From NCBI GenBank assembly GCA_018902545.1, contig JAHIQM010000002.1:186001-250000 (forward strand): a stretch of 64,000 nt of DNA, written 5' to 3'. The notes beneath the pieces are model-generated. The model made no database searches. It saw nothing but the letters and a program-made list of their open reading frames with translations, and was not told the DNA's origin. The DNA comes from Pseudomonadota bacterium (GTDB taxonomy: Bacteria; Desulfobacterota; Desulfovibrionia; Desulfovibrionales; Desulfomicrobiaceae). Of this stretch, positions 27,713-36,774 are shown piece by piece (position 1 is the stretch's first letter; every line of letters starts with the position of its first letter). A program made the position numbers and the translations under genes.

Positions 27713-28263
27713 CAACTCCGCACCGTTCCCGTATCGACATGCACAAATTCGTCCTTGGGATAGAAGCCCACTCCTCCCCTGCGGGAGGCCTTGGCTGCGT
27801 CGCGCAGGTCGGTCAGGGAAGTGCCTGCGACGCGGATGTCCAGGGCTTTGCCTTCCATGTGCAGGCTCTTTTTGGCGACTCCGCCCCCGCCCTTCTTGCG
27901 CAGTTTCGTGTTGGTGGCCGGGCAGCGGTAGCCGGAAATGACCTGGAACGGGGCGTCGTTGCCGAGGGTCTGTTTGAGCCGGTAAAGCAGATCGAAGAGC
28001 TTGGGGTCCATGCGCCCGACCTGTCCGGAGTGGTGGTCGCGCAGAATGTGGCTGAGCTTTTTGAGCGCCTCGGGGACGTATTTGTCACCCACGGCGTAGA
28101 CAATGCGCAGCTTCTCGCGGGTGTGCATATGCTCGAAGGCCAAGCTGCGCGCCCCGGCCTGTTTCGGCAGGGCGGCAAAGGCCGCAGGGGCGTGACAGAG
28201 GACGATACCGGTCGCGGCCATATTGGCCATGGTGCAGAGGAAATTTCGTCGTGATTGATTCAT
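27709..28263 (-). CDS. Tat-exported DUF882/YcbK-like protein
   Basis: Probable periplasmic peptidoglycan-active protein of the M15/DUF882 group. From ATG 28263 it has 184 residues. The signal NQSRRNFLCTMANMAATG carries the twin-arginine motif. The zinc-type motifs are SGYRCPATN, SLHMEGKALDIR (H-x6-D) and a late DEFVHVDTG. It lies 8 nt after the L,D-transpeptidase gene, so the two wall enzymes are probably co-expressed. No good Shine-Dalgarno is visible; coupling to the upstream gene may drive translation. Confidence 0.88.
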   Translation of the reverse strand: MNQSRRNFLCTMANMAATGIVLCHAPAAFAALPKQAGARSLAFEHMHTREKLRIVYAVGDKYVPEALKKLSHILRDHHSGQVGRMDPKLFDLLYRLKQTLGNDAPFQVISGYRCPATNTKLRKKGGGGVAKKSLHMEGKALDIRVAGTSLTDLRDAAKASRRGGVGFYPKDEFVHVDTGTVRSW

Positions 28264-28270
28264 AGATTGA

Positions 28271-29881
28271 TTATGAGCTGGTGCGGACAGACCTGCGCAG
28301 GGCCTGCTCCAGGACTTTGTCCTGGCCGTAGATGTCCGCGAAAAAATGGACCCGGCCATCCCTGACCTGCACCGTGTTGTAGGCCAGCACGACCTGCACG
28401 GATTCACGCAGGCGCAGCGTGGAGGAGGCGCCCGAACTCATGGCTTCGCGGATGCGCTCCTCGCCCCACACCGGGTCATACTGCAGGACAAATTTCGCCA
28501 GCCCTACCGGGTCTTCGACACGAATGCAACCGTGGCTCAAATCACGCCGCTGTTTGTCGAAAAGCCTCGTGCTCGGCGTGTGGTGCAGGAAGATACTGTC
28601 CTTGTTGGGAAAAATGAATTTTATGTCGCCCAGGGCGTTCTTGGGGCCCGGACGCTGGCGAATGCGCATCCGGCCCTGGCGCACCGCGTCCAGATCCTCC
28701 ATGGACAGTGTGGTGATGACCCGCCCGTCAGCGGCAACTAACTCGAATCCCTGGCTCGCGAAATAACCGGGATCACGCAAAATCTTGGGCACGACCTCGG
28801 ACCGCGCGATGGACAGGGGCACGTTCCAGTAGGGGCTGAATTCGATGAAGCGCAGCTGCCCGTCAAAGAGCGGGGTGCGCGTGTCCAGGGCGCTGCCGAT
28901 GATGACACGCATGACCGTGTGCATTTGAATTTCGCCGTTTCGCACCTCATAGGCTTCCAGCACATGCTCGGGAATGTTGACGGCGATCATGCGCGGAGCA
29001 TGCAGGAACGGCGTCCAGCGCAGCCGCTCCATGTTAAGCTCGATCTGGCGCACGCGCGCGGACGGCGACACGTTGAGCTGCGCCAGGGTGAGTTGGCCGA
29101 TGACCCCGTCCGGATCCAGCCCGTGACGAATCTGAAAATCCATGATGCCCCTCACGATATGCCCCTCGAAGCGCTCGGTGAGCGGCGTGTCGCCGGGCAG
29201 GTCGCCGAGGGCGATAAGACGCAGGATGATCAGACCCAGACCGACGTAAGACTCCCCGATCTCCAGCTTGCGGTCCGGCAGGGGAGGCAACTGCGTGCGC
29301 CACAGCTCGCTGAAAACCGGATCAGCCGCCATTTCGCGATACTGCGCCAAGGCCCGGCGCAGTTCGACGTAAAGCGGAAAACGCGGGGCGGCCTCAAGCA
29401 CGGCTTCGGGCAGGCGTTTTTGCATGACCGCCCAATGCAGATGCGCCGCCGGGTCAAAGCTGTCCAGAGCGCGGGCGGTGAAATTCTCCTGAATCCGGCG
29501 CGGATCGATCTGGCCGAAGTGGAGATCGGAAAAGTAGCCGGTCATCGCCGTCGTCAGGTCCGCTTCAAAACGCATGGCGTCCTCGGGCGGAAATCCCTCC
29601 CCCGCCTGCGTCGCATGCAGGACCAGACCCAGGGCGGCAGCGTTGTACTGCTGCGGGGACAGCCCCTCCTCGGCGGCGGCCTCAAGGATGGCAACGGCCT
29701 GCAAGGCCTCGGCGGTAGGTCGACCGTCGTTGAGCCAGAGGGATTCGGCGCCTGCAAGGGCGGTCGCGCTCCCGGTGCCCGCCAGGAGAAAGAGACAGAA
29801 CGGTATGATCAGCATGAAACACAGGCCGCGCATGGCGCGGGGCCGGATGCGCGTGGGCAGGAAATAGTCGCGGCAGCTCAA
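28271..29881 (-). CDS. L,D-transpeptidase, YcbB/LdtD type
   Basis: Periplasmic enzyme that makes 3-3 cross-links in peptidoglycan. It has 536 residues. A signal peptide or anchor (MRGLCFMLIIPFCLFLLAGTG) is followed by an N-terminal scaffold domain, a peptidoglycan-binding helix set (about residues 240-300, GIMDFQIRHGLDPDGVIGQLTLAQLN) and a YkuD catalytic domain. The catalytic motif is HHTPSTRLF ... SHGCIRVEDP, near residue 450. The TTG at 29881 is chosen for its AAGGAG; ATG 29833 would give 520 residues but lacks an RBS. Confidence 0.88.
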   Translation of the reverse strand: MSCRDYFLPTRIRPRAMRGLCFMLIIPFCLFLLAGTGSATALAGAESLWLNDGRPTAEALQAVAILEAAAEEGLSPQQYNAAALGLVLHATQAGEGFPPEDAMRFEADLTTAMTGYFSDLHFGQIDPRRIQENFTARALDSFDPAAHLHWAVMQKRLPEAVLEAAPRFPLYVELRRALAQYREMAADPVFSELWRTQLPPLPDRKLEIGESYVGLGLIILRLIALGDLPGDTPLTERFEGHIVRGIMDFQIRHGLDPDGVIGQLTLAQLNVSPSARVRQIELNMERLRWTPFLHAPRMIAVNIPEHVLEAYEVRNGEIQMHTVMRVIIGSALDTRTPLFDGQLRFIEFSPYWNVPLSIARSEVVPKILRDPGYFASQGFELVAADGRVITTLSMEDLDAVRQGRMRIRQRPGPKNALGDIKFIFPNKDSIFLHHTPSTRLFDKQRRDLSHGCIRVEDPVGLAKFVLQYDPVWGEERIREAMSSGASSTLRLRESVQVVLAYNTVQVRDGRVHFFADIYGQDKVLEQALRRSVRTSS

Positions 29882-30079
29882 GATCTCAATTCTCCTTGGT
29901 ATGGGACACAGCTCATAATAGAATCCGCATCGAAAAACGTGCCTTCGGATCAAGGCGGCGGGACGCCGCAATACGTTCGGCAGCCTCCAACCCGGCTCGA
30001 AGAACACCGGACACACCGCCACCCGAGGCACACATGCACACAAACGGCCTAAACATTCCCGTGAGCGCGCGCAAGAGAA

Positions 30080-30118
30080 CGCCGCTCCCCCTCCCTTTGC
30101 GAGAGGGTATGAGCGGCG
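30080..30118. other. Inverted repeat between ldt and pal
   Basis: CGCCGCTC (30080-30087) pairs with GAGCGGCG (30111-30118), with an inner CCCTC/GAGGG pair. There is no U-tract on either strand. The rest of the 281-bp gap 29882-30162 shows no gene. The hairpin may protect or process the pal transcript, which ends toward it. Confidence 0.4.
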
Positions 30119-30162
30119 TGGTGACGAAAACGAAATTGTTCAAGACACTCGCGACACAGGCC

Positions 30163-30693
30163 CTAATTCACCGAAGCCTTGAACTCGTCGCGCCTGTTCT
30201 TGGCCCAGGCTTCCTCATTCGATCCGGGAACCGCCGGGTATTCCTCGCCGTAGCTGATGATGGTCAGGCGGCCCGCTTCGATGCCCAGGAGAACAAGGTA
30301 TTCGTAGGCCGCACGCGCCCGGCGCTCACCGAGAGCCATGTTGTATTCATTGGTGCCACGCTCGTCGCAGTGCCCTTCGATAAGCAGGGTCAGGGCAGGA
30401 TGCGCCTTTAAGAGTTCGGCCTTTTCGGCCAGGACCTGGCGCGACTGATCAGACAGATCGCTCTTGTCGAAGGCAAAATGGATCCGGTCCGCGCCGATCT
30501 TGTCGATGGCCTGGCGCTGCAGTTCGGCCAGGCGCTGCGCCTCAAGCTGTTCGGGGGTCAGACCGCCCGCACCATCACTGGTCCCGGCGGCCGAGGTACC
30601 GGCAGGGGTGGAGCTGACTTTTTTGGAGCATCCGCCAGCCACGGTCAGGCTGAGCGCCAGAACGATCAACACGAACACATTCAATTTTTTCAT
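30163..30693 (-). CDS. pal: Peptidoglycan-associated lipoprotein Pal
   Basis: Outer-membrane lipoprotein that links the envelope to peptidoglycan and works with Tol. It has 176 residues with a lipoprotein signal MKKLNVFVLIVLALSLTVAGGC (lipobox AGGC). The OmpA-like domain covers about residues 70-170, with LLIEGHCDERGTNEYNMALGERRA, the peptidoglycan-binding signature. GGGGG precedes the ATG. Tol genes are not adjacent here. Confidence 0.95.
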   Translation of the reverse strand: MKKLNVFVLIVLALSLTVAGGCSKKVSSTPAGTSAAGTSDGAGGLTPEQLEAQRLAELQRQAIDKIGADRIHFAFDKSDLSDQSRQVLAEKAELLKAHPALTLLIEGHCDERGTNEYNMALGERRARAAYEYLVLLGIEAGRLTIISYGEEYPAVPGSNEEAWAKNRRDEFKASVN

Positions 30694-30886
30694 GACATCC
30701 CCCTTTGGTCAAAGCGTTAAAAAAAATACAGTCCTTAAATTTTTCTGGGCTATTACTCTATTTTGCAAATAAAGGGTAGAGTAATTCTTAGCTGTTCCCA
30801 TCCTTGCAATGTTTGTCAGCTGTGTTAAATTTAAACCATGAAATCGACCTGATATGCAACGTAACAATCTGCCCGGAGGTGAAGTC

Positions 30887-31327
30887 ATGAGCATGTTTTC
30901 CAAGATTCTCTGTCCTGTGGATTTTTCCGAGTCCAGCACGGCCATCGCCAAGACTGCCAGGGAGTTCGCCATTAAATTCGATGCCGAGGTTCTGGTGGTC
31001 TACGTCGCGCCGTCCATGATCCAGTACGAGATCTTCGACCTGCCCGCCGCATCCCTGCCACAGCTTGTGGGCGACATCGTCAGCGGCGCGGAAAAAACCA
31101 TGACCGAGTTTGTCGACAAGCATTTCTCCGACGTGCGGGCTACGGGCAAGGTGGTCAGCGGCGACGCGGCCGAAGCCATCGTGGCCCTGTCCCAGGCGGA
31201 AAAAGCGGATATCATCATCATGTCCACCCACGGCCGCCAGGGCCTGAATCGACTGCTGTTCGGCTCCGTGGCCGAAAAGGTCGTCAAGACGTCCGACGTG
31301 CCGGTCATGACCATCCGCCCCCTGTAA
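30887..31327 (+). CDS. Universal stress protein UspA family
   Basis: It has 146 residues with the family start FSKILCPVDFSESSTAI and the nucleotide-binding end STHGRQGLNRLLFGSVAEKV. The first glycine of the usual G-2x-G-9x-G pattern is Ser here, while the second glycine and GS remain. The ATG at 30887 follows GGAGGTGAAGTC. It is divergent from pal. A GC hairpin (31340-31357) lies before the next gene but lacks a U-tract. Confidence 0.9.
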   Translation: MSMFSKILCPVDFSESSTAIAKTAREFAIKFDAEVLVVYVAPSMIQYEIFDLPAASLPQLVGDIVSGAEKTMTEFVDKHFSDVRATGKVVSGDAAEAIVALSQAEKADIIIMSTHGRQGLNRLLFGSVAEKVVKTSDVPVMTIRPL

Positions 31328-31370
31328 ACAATCTTCCCGGGCCCCTCTCCCGGGGCCTGGGGATTCTGCC

Positions 31371-32183
31371 ATGATACTCACCTTTCGCTCTTTGCGTTGC
31401 AGTTGCGGCACGCTCTGCTCCGTCGCCGCCTACGCCCTGACCATGCTACTGGTGGTCTGGGCCGTGCTGCGTGGCGCCGAGAGCATGGGCTACAATTGGC
31501 AGTGGTATCGCATCCCGCGCTTCATCTTCCTGCCCGACGGCAGCCCCGGACCGCTGCTGCAAGGCGCGGGCATCACCCTGCTCGTGTCCGGCCTGGGGTT
31601 TGTGGGCGCGGCCGTTCTCGCGCTGGGCACGGCGCTGCTGCGGCTGTCGGACTCCGTGGTCGGGCAGGCCCTGGCGCGGGGGTACCTGGAACTGATCCGC
31701 AACACGCCGCTTCTGGTGCAGATATTCTTCATCTATTTCGTCCTCGCCCCGGCCGTGGACCTGGGCCGGATGTCCTCGGCGGTGCTGGCCCTGGCCCTCT
31801 TCGAGGGAGCCTACGCCTCGGAGATCATCCGCGCGGGGATACTGGGCATCCCCCGCGGCCAGTGGGAGGGGGCGCTGAGCCTTGGCATGAAACGCAGCAG
31901 CGTCTACCGCCAGGTCATCCTGCCCCAGGCCCTGCGCAACGTCCTGCCGCCCCTGACCAGCCAGGGCGTGTCCCTGGTCAAAGATTCGGCCCTGGTTTCA
32001 ACCATCGCCATCTACGATCTGACCATGCACGGCCAGGCCATCATCGCGGAAACTTTCCTGAGCTTTGAAATCTGGTTCGTGGTCGCAGCCATCTATCTTG
32101 TCTTCACGCTCACGCTGTCGTCCCTGGCCAGACTGCTGGAGAAGCGTTCATCATCACACCTGGAGGACTCATGTACAGGATAA
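31371..32183 (+). CDS. Polar amino acid ABC transporter permease (HisM/GlnP type)
   Basis: Inner-membrane permease, 270 residues. After an N-terminal helix and a periplasmic loop it has the permease core (about residues 60-260). The EAA loop is GALSLGMKRSSVYRQVILPQALRNVLPPL, near residue 165. The ELIRNTPLLVQIFF segment near residue 107 is typical of amino acid permeases. It overlaps the binding-protein gene by 13 nt. Two permeases flank the receptor gene, as in heteromeric systems. Confidence 0.9.
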   Translation: MILTFRSLRCSCGTLCSVAAYALTMLLVVWAVLRGAESMGYNWQWYRIPRFIFLPDGSPGPLLQGAGITLLVSGLGFVGAAVLALGTALLRLSDSVVGQALARGYLELIRNTPLLVQIFFIYFVLAPAVDLGRMSSAVLALALFEGAYASEIIRAGILGIPRGQWEGALSLGMKRSSVYRQVILPQALRNVLPPLTSQGVSLVKDSALVSTIAIYDLTMHGQAIIAETFLSFEIWFVVAAIYLVFTLTLSSLARLLEKRSSSHLEDSCTG

Positions 32184-32983
32184 TCGCCACCCTGATTTTT
32201 TGCCTCGCCCTCAGCGCAGGCCTGCCCCCCGCCCAAAGCCACGCCGCCGAAAAAAGCGTACTCGACCAGGTCATGGAGCGCGGCGTGCTGCGCGTGGGCT
32301 TTGACACCTTCGTGCCCTGGGCCATGAAAGACAAAAACGGGGAATACATCGGCTTCGAGATCGACGTCGCCCGCCGCGTGGCCGCAGACATGGGCGTGGA
32401 GGTGGAGTTCGTGCCGACCAAATGGTCGGGCATCATCCCGGCCCTCTTGACCGGAAAATTCGACGTCATCATCGGCGGCATGGGCATCCAGCCAGGCCGC
32501 AACCTCAAGGTCAACTTCAGCGCGCCCTACGAATTCTCGGGCATGTCCATGGTCGCCAGCCTGGCGGCCGCTCCCGGCCTGTCTTCCCTGGCGGATTTCA
32601 ACAAGCCCGAGATCGTCCTCTCCGCCAAGACCGGGGCCACGTCCGTGGCTGCGGCCAAAAAGCACATGCCCCTGGCCACCGTGCGCATGTTCGACGACGA
32701 GGCCCAGGCCCTGCAGGAAGTTTTAAACGGCAGGGCCAACGCCATGGTGGCCTCCGCGCCGTTCCCGGAGCAGCAGGCCATCCGCAACCCGGACAAGCTC
32801 TATCTGCCCCTGGGCGGCGACACCTTCACCCGGGAGCCCATCGGCTTTGCCGTGCGCAAGGGGGATCATGACTTTTTGAACTTCCTGAACAACTGGGTCC
32901 TGGTGGCTGAATCCGAGGGCTGGCTGGCCGAAAGGTATGCCTACTGGTTCAAGACCATGGACTGGGAAACCCTGATCAAGTGA
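32171..32983 (+). CDS. Amino acid ABC transporter substrate-binding protein
   Basis: Periplasmic receptor, 270 residues, with signal peptide MYRIIATLIFCLALSAGLPP ending near SHA. The SBP_bac_3 fold shows LRVGFDTFVPWAMKDKNGEYIGFEIDVARRVA near residue 40 and VEFVPTKWSGIIPALLTGKFDVIIGGM. RBS TGGAGGA precedes the ATG. The ligand is probably a polar amino acid; which one cannot be told. Confidence 0.92.
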   Translation: MYRIIATLIFCLALSAGLPPAQSHAAEKSVLDQVMERGVLRVGFDTFVPWAMKDKNGEYIGFEIDVARRVAADMGVEVEFVPTKWSGIIPALLTGKFDVIIGGMGIQPGRNLKVNFSAPYEFSGMSMVASLAAAPGLSSLADFNKPEIVLSAKTGATSVAAAKKHMPLATVRMFDDEAQALQEVLNGRANAMVASAPFPEQQAIRNPDKLYLPLGGDTFTREPIGFAVRKGDHDFLNFLNNWVLVAESEGWLAERYAYWFKTMDWETLIK

Positions 32984-33894
32984 TTCCCGCAACGCGCCAG
33001 ATTCCAAACCGCGGGCTCCAGACGGGCCGCCGCAGGGCGGCCCTGACCCGGCTCGACGCCGTCCTTGTCGCACTCCTTGCGGCAGGCGTCGGCTATATCG
33101 CCTGGCGTGTGCACGCCCAGGGCGGAAGAGCCTGGGAGTGGGAAGTACTCGGCCAATATCTGCTGCGCGAGGACGGCCGCCCCGGCCTGCTTCTGCAGGG
33201 CCTCTTCACCACCATCCGCCTGACCTGCTGGTCCGCGCTCATCGCGCTCGTGCTCGGCGCTCTGGCCGGACTGGCCCGGACCAGCCCGAGCCTGTACCTG
33301 CGACTGGTCGGCGGCACCTACGTGGAGCTGTGCCGCAACCTGCCGCCTTTGGTCCTTATCTTCCTGTGCTATTTCTTCCTCGCCGACCAGATCGCCCCGT
33401 CCATCGGCCTGCAGGACAGCCTGCGCACGGCCCCGGACGCGGTCAAGACCGTCGCCGGGGTTCTCTTCGGGCGACTGGACCAGGTCGACGCCTTTGTAAC
33501 GGCGGCCATCACCCTGGGCCTGTACGAGGGGGCGTATGTGGCGGAGATCGTGCGCGGAGGAATCCGCTCCGTGGATGCGGGACAGTGGGAGGCGGGGCGC
33601 GCGCAGGGTTTCACGCGTTTCGGGCTGATGACCTACATCATCATGCCGCAGGCCGTGCGGAACATGATCCCCCCGCTGGCGGGGCAGATCATCTCGACCA
33701 TCAAGGATTCGGCCATCGTGTCGGTCATCTCCATCCAGGAGCTGACCTTCCAGGGCATGCAACTCATGGCCACGACCTACCTGACCATGGAGGTCTGGAC
33801 CTGCGTGGCGCTCCTGTACTTCGTGCTGACCTTTTCCTGCTCCATGGGCGCGGCCCGTTTGGAATATCGGTTGCGGCGCAGGTATTCGGTTTAA
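32980..33894 (+). CDS. Polar amino acid ABC transporter permease, second subunit
   Basis: It has 304 residues and begins at a GTG that overlaps the previous stop (GTGA). One N-terminal helix precedes the permease core. VELCRNLPPLVLIFLCYF and the EAA loop GRAQGFTRFGLMTYIIMPQAVRNMIPPL (near residue 205) are clear. An extra segment, about residues 145-170 (APSIGLQDSLRTAPDAVK), lengthens a periplasmic loop. No ATPase gene follows; a palindromic repeat begins at the stop codon. Confidence 0.9.
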   Translation: MIPATRQIPNRGLQTGRRRAALTRLDAVLVALLAAGVGYIAWRVHAQGGRAWEWEVLGQYLLREDGRPGLLLQGLFTTIRLTCWSALIALVLGALAGLARTSPSLYLRLVGGTYVELCRNLPPLVLIFLCYFFLADQIAPSIGLQDSLRTAPDAVKTVAGVLFGRLDQVDAFVTAAITLGLYEGAYVAEIVRGGIRSVDAGQWEAGRAQGFTRFGLMTYIIMPQAVRNMIPPLAGQIISTIKDSAIVSVISIQELTFQGMQLMATTYLTMEVWTCVALLYFVLTFSCSMGAARLEYRLRRRYSV

Positions 33895-34038
33895 GCGCTT
33901 CGCTTAGTTTTATGTTTTAGGGTTTTAGGGTGTTAGGGTAATGCGTGATGCGTAGTGCGTAATGCGTTGGATCGCTTGGTTTTTGCTTAAACATAAAATT
34001 TAAAACGTAAAACGTAAAACACAAGCGCTTGCGCTTGC
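33895..34038. repeat. Palindromic repeat between convergent genes
   Basis: TTTTATGTTTTAG (33908-33920) pairs with CTTAAACATAAAA (33986-33998) at 12 of 13 positions. GGGTTTTAGGGTGTTAGGG follows the left arm, and three GTAAAAC-like units follow the right arm. Outer AAGCGC-rich arms touch the stop codons of both flanking genes. The middle has iterated GATGCGTAGTGCGTAATGCG words. It shares inner arms and the GTTTTAGGG words with 27626-27712. Confidence 0.65.
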
Positions 34039-36642
34039 CTAAAATTCACAGCGGATGCCGGCGTAGTACCCGCGCCCGCGCATGCGATCGCGGGGCACGC
34101 CCTCTTGGGCGACGCCGGTGTGGCCGGCGGAGGAGAAGACGTTGGTCACGTCGAGAAGAAAGGTGAAGGTGAACAAGTCCTTTTTCACGGCGTCGAGTTC
34201 CAGGGAAAGATCCGAAGCTACTCCCCCCGAAATAACGCCTTTCTTGAACGCGTCATGGTATTCCTGCTGCTCATTAAGCCACTGAGAACTCTTAAAGGTC
34301 AAGCTCGTGGTAGTCGTGCCGTGGGGAGTTTCTGCAGATACCCGGGCGTCCCTGAGCAGACCGGTGGTCGAATCCCGCCAGCGCGAAACCCAGTTAACGC
34401 GAAAGCGATCGTCATAAAAACTTCCCAACCACGAAAGCGTGAGCACCAAAGGGGCGTTATAGTTGTCGGCAGGCATGTCGGCTCGATCTATGAGCTCACC
34501 GTTGTAGTAGACTTGGTTGTAATTATAGTAATATCCAATTTTATTTATTGTTGTCGGCTTATCCAATACAATATCACTGTCATACGCCCCGTTGAATGTC
34601 CGTGTCATAGACTTTGTCGCGCCGAGTGTGAAATTGTGATCTCCCAGATTCGGAGTCGCAAATGAACGGGCCAGCCGCAGAGTTATGCCATCGTACGTAC
34701 TTTTCCCGTCATTGGTCAGTGTGAAGGTGTCGTCTCCAAATTTTTTGCTGATGACCTGATCCCTGTGATCGCGGTGCACGAGTTCCAGACTGTATTCGAC
34801 GCCCCTTAATTCACCCATCACGCCACCCATGACCTCGTCGGAATACGGAGTTTTAAGACCCTTAGCGAAGTAACTATAGTCAACATTCGGTTTGGGTTCG
34901 GTGGGTGGTTTATCCGGCCGTATCAGGTTGGTAAACGCGGGCCGATGTCTGTCGAAGGCATAGGCGCGCAGCTGCTTCCCGTAGTAGCGGTTGGCCCCGG
35001 CCACCAAGCGCAACCGCCCGTCGCCCATGGTGTCGAATTCGACTTTGAAGCGCGGTGAAAAATCCGTGTTGTGGGAAAAATCATCGTAATCTAGGCGCAA
35101 ACCCGGGACAAGGGTGACACGGCCCAACTCGACCTCGGCCTGGGCATACCAGCCTAGGGAGTTCAGACTCTTGGTTTGATCGTACTCCATGTAGTGCGAA
35201 TGCGAAACGACCCATTTGCCACTGAGAGGATAATTGCCCGTATCGATCCAGGTTTCTTCGTTCCACATATCCGTCGTGACATTGGTGAAATCCATTCCAC
35301 TGGAAAACCTCCACAATCCGAAATCCGTGTCCATCTCTTTCAAATCAAATCCGAGACCCAAATCAATGCTGCGGTTCTCAACCGTTGAGTCCCCTACACC
35401 GCCAAGATACACCCACTCTTCCTCGGGTAAAGATTTTCCGGTGAGTTGTACGTAATGATTGCGCAAGGAATCACGGCTATACCCATTTTGCGAATAGGCG
35501 GCCTTGGCTGTCAGATCGCCCCATCGCGTCGCCAGGTCAAGCGAACCGCCAAAACGCCAAGCCTTGTTCTCAACTTCCCAATCACTGTCGATCCATTTTG
35601 GCTTCCACCGCTTTTCCATATAAGGGGCATAGGTCGCGTCCAGCTTCAGTTTCAGATCATTTCCAGGCTGAAGAAGCAGCCTGGCAAAATAATTCTCGCT
35701 GCGCCGATGCTGATCCTTCTCATAAATCGAGCCATCCTGTTCCATGACCAGCAAAGGAATGACGGACTCCTTTCTCGACATGGCGAACAGCAAACCGGCA
35801 TTCCCGGAAATTGGACCATCCACGGACGTAAACATCCCGTATTGTCTGAAGCGAGGCTGGTTGTCTGACGAGTCCGAATCATCGTCGACCGCGCGGAGGT
35901 CGAACCATTCGCTGCGGGTATGGCGGCCCTCAATCTTCCCATGCCACCTGTCCATGCGGGGGTCGACAAGTTCTGCGGCCACAACGCCTCCCAAAAATCC
36001 GCCGTATTTAGCAGGCACGTTGTTCGAAAACACGGTAACCGTATCGACTAATCCCGCGTCGTAGAAAATGGTCTGGTCCGCCCCGTTCACGGCCAACCGG
36101 CTGTGCAGTAACGAATCCCCGTCAGCATCCAGCCCGCTGGGATTGAGCGTATTGCTCACGCTCATGCCGTCGATGAGGAAGTTGTTTTCGTAGGGTTTGG
36201 CGCCGGAGATGACCACGCGGGGCGGACGGATTTCGCCGCCGGTGAGGCTTGAGATTTCGTCGTTGGAGAACTGGACGCTCGAAAAACCCTTAATGGCCTC
36301 AGTGATAGACCCGGTATGGGAAGGCAGGGAGTGCAGTTCCTGGCCTCCGATGGCCGCCTTGCCGGCTTGATGCTTTTCCGCCAGCACGCGGACCGGATCA
36401 AACTGATAAACAAAATCTTCCGGAACAGCAGGTGCTGCCAGTTCCTTCGCCACGGGTTCGGGCACGTCGGAACTTTCATGAACGCTGTCCGTGGCAGTGC
36501 CGTTGCCACCGGTTTCATCATGCCGACGGTCGGAATCAACGTTGCCTGCCGCTGATAAAAACGGGACATCCACGCCATCTGCTGCCCGGACGTCTCCGGA
36601 AACCAAAAAAAACAGCAGGAAAACAAGGAAGATATTAAACAC
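34039..36642 (-). CDS. TonB-dependent outer-membrane receptor
   Basis: It has 867 residues. The GTG start at 36642 encodes a Sec signal, MFNIFLVFLLFFLVSGDVRA; an in-frame stop lies five codons upstream, so no longer start exists. A plug domain spans about residues 90-215 (SITEAIKGFSSVQFS, PPRVVISGAKPYENNFLIDGMSVSN, VTVFSNNVPAKYGGFLGGVV). The beta barrel follows and ends in RGYYAGIRCEF with a terminal Phe, as expected for outer-membrane barrels. An acidic linker occupies residues about 25-75. The substrate is unknown. It is divergent from a diguanylate cyclase gene. Confidence 0.9.
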   Translation of the reverse strand: MFNIFLVFLLFFLVSGDVRAADGVDVPFLSAAGNVDSDRRHDETGGNGTATDSVHESSDVPEPVAKELAAPAVPEDFVYQFDPVRVLAEKHQAGKAAIGGQELHSLPSHTGSITEAIKGFSSVQFSNDEISSLTGGEIRPPRVVISGAKPYENNFLIDGMSVSNTLNPSGLDADGDSLLHSRLAVNGADQTIFYDAGLVDTVTVFSNNVPAKYGGFLGGVVAAELVDPRMDRWHGKIEGRHTRSEWFDLRAVDDDSDSSDNQPRFRQYGMFTSVDGPISGNAGLLFAMSRKESVIPLLVMEQDGSIYEKDQHRRSENYFARLLLQPGNDLKLKLDATYAPYMEKRWKPKWIDSDWEVENKAWRFGGSLDLATRWGDLTAKAAYSQNGYSRDSLRNHYVQLTGKSLPEEEWVYLGGVGDSTVENRSIDLGLGFDLKEMDTDFGLWRFSSGMDFTNVTTDMWNEETWIDTGNYPLSGKWVVSHSHYMEYDQTKSLNSLGWYAQAEVELGRVTLVPGLRLDYDDFSHNTDFSPRFKVEFDTMGDGRLRLVAGANRYYGKQLRAYAFDRHRPAFTNLIRPDKPPTEPKPNVDYSYFAKGLKTPYSDEVMGGVMGELRGVEYSLELVHRDHRDQVISKKFGDDTFTLTNDGKSTYDGITLRLARSFATPNLGDHNFTLGATKSMTRTFNGAYDSDIVLDKPTTINKIGYYYNYNQVYYNGELIDRADMPADNYNAPLVLTLSWLGSFYDDRFRVNWVSRWRDSTTGLLRDARVSAETPHGTTTTSLTFKSSQWLNEQQEYHDAFKKGVISGGVASDLSLELDAVKKDLFTFTFLLDVTNVFSSAGHTGVAQEGVPRDRMRGRGYYAGIRCEF

Positions 36643-36774
36643 TCCGCCTTGCCATTACTCTTTTTGAAAAATCATGGTTGCACTTTTTTTCCACAAATGC
36701 CACGCACCTGTTGCTACTAAGTATTCATTGCAGAACTCTCCTTGAAGTATGTATTACAAAAGATCAAGCTCCCC

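Noticed and set aside
30080-30118. Terminator for pal
   Set aside because: The stem is good but no U-tract follows on the minus strand, and it lies 45 nt beyond the stop; kept only as an inverted repeat.
33895-34038. CRISPR-like array because of iterated words
   Set aside because: Words are short, irregular and without unique spacers; the segment is an imperfect palindrome. No cas genes are present.
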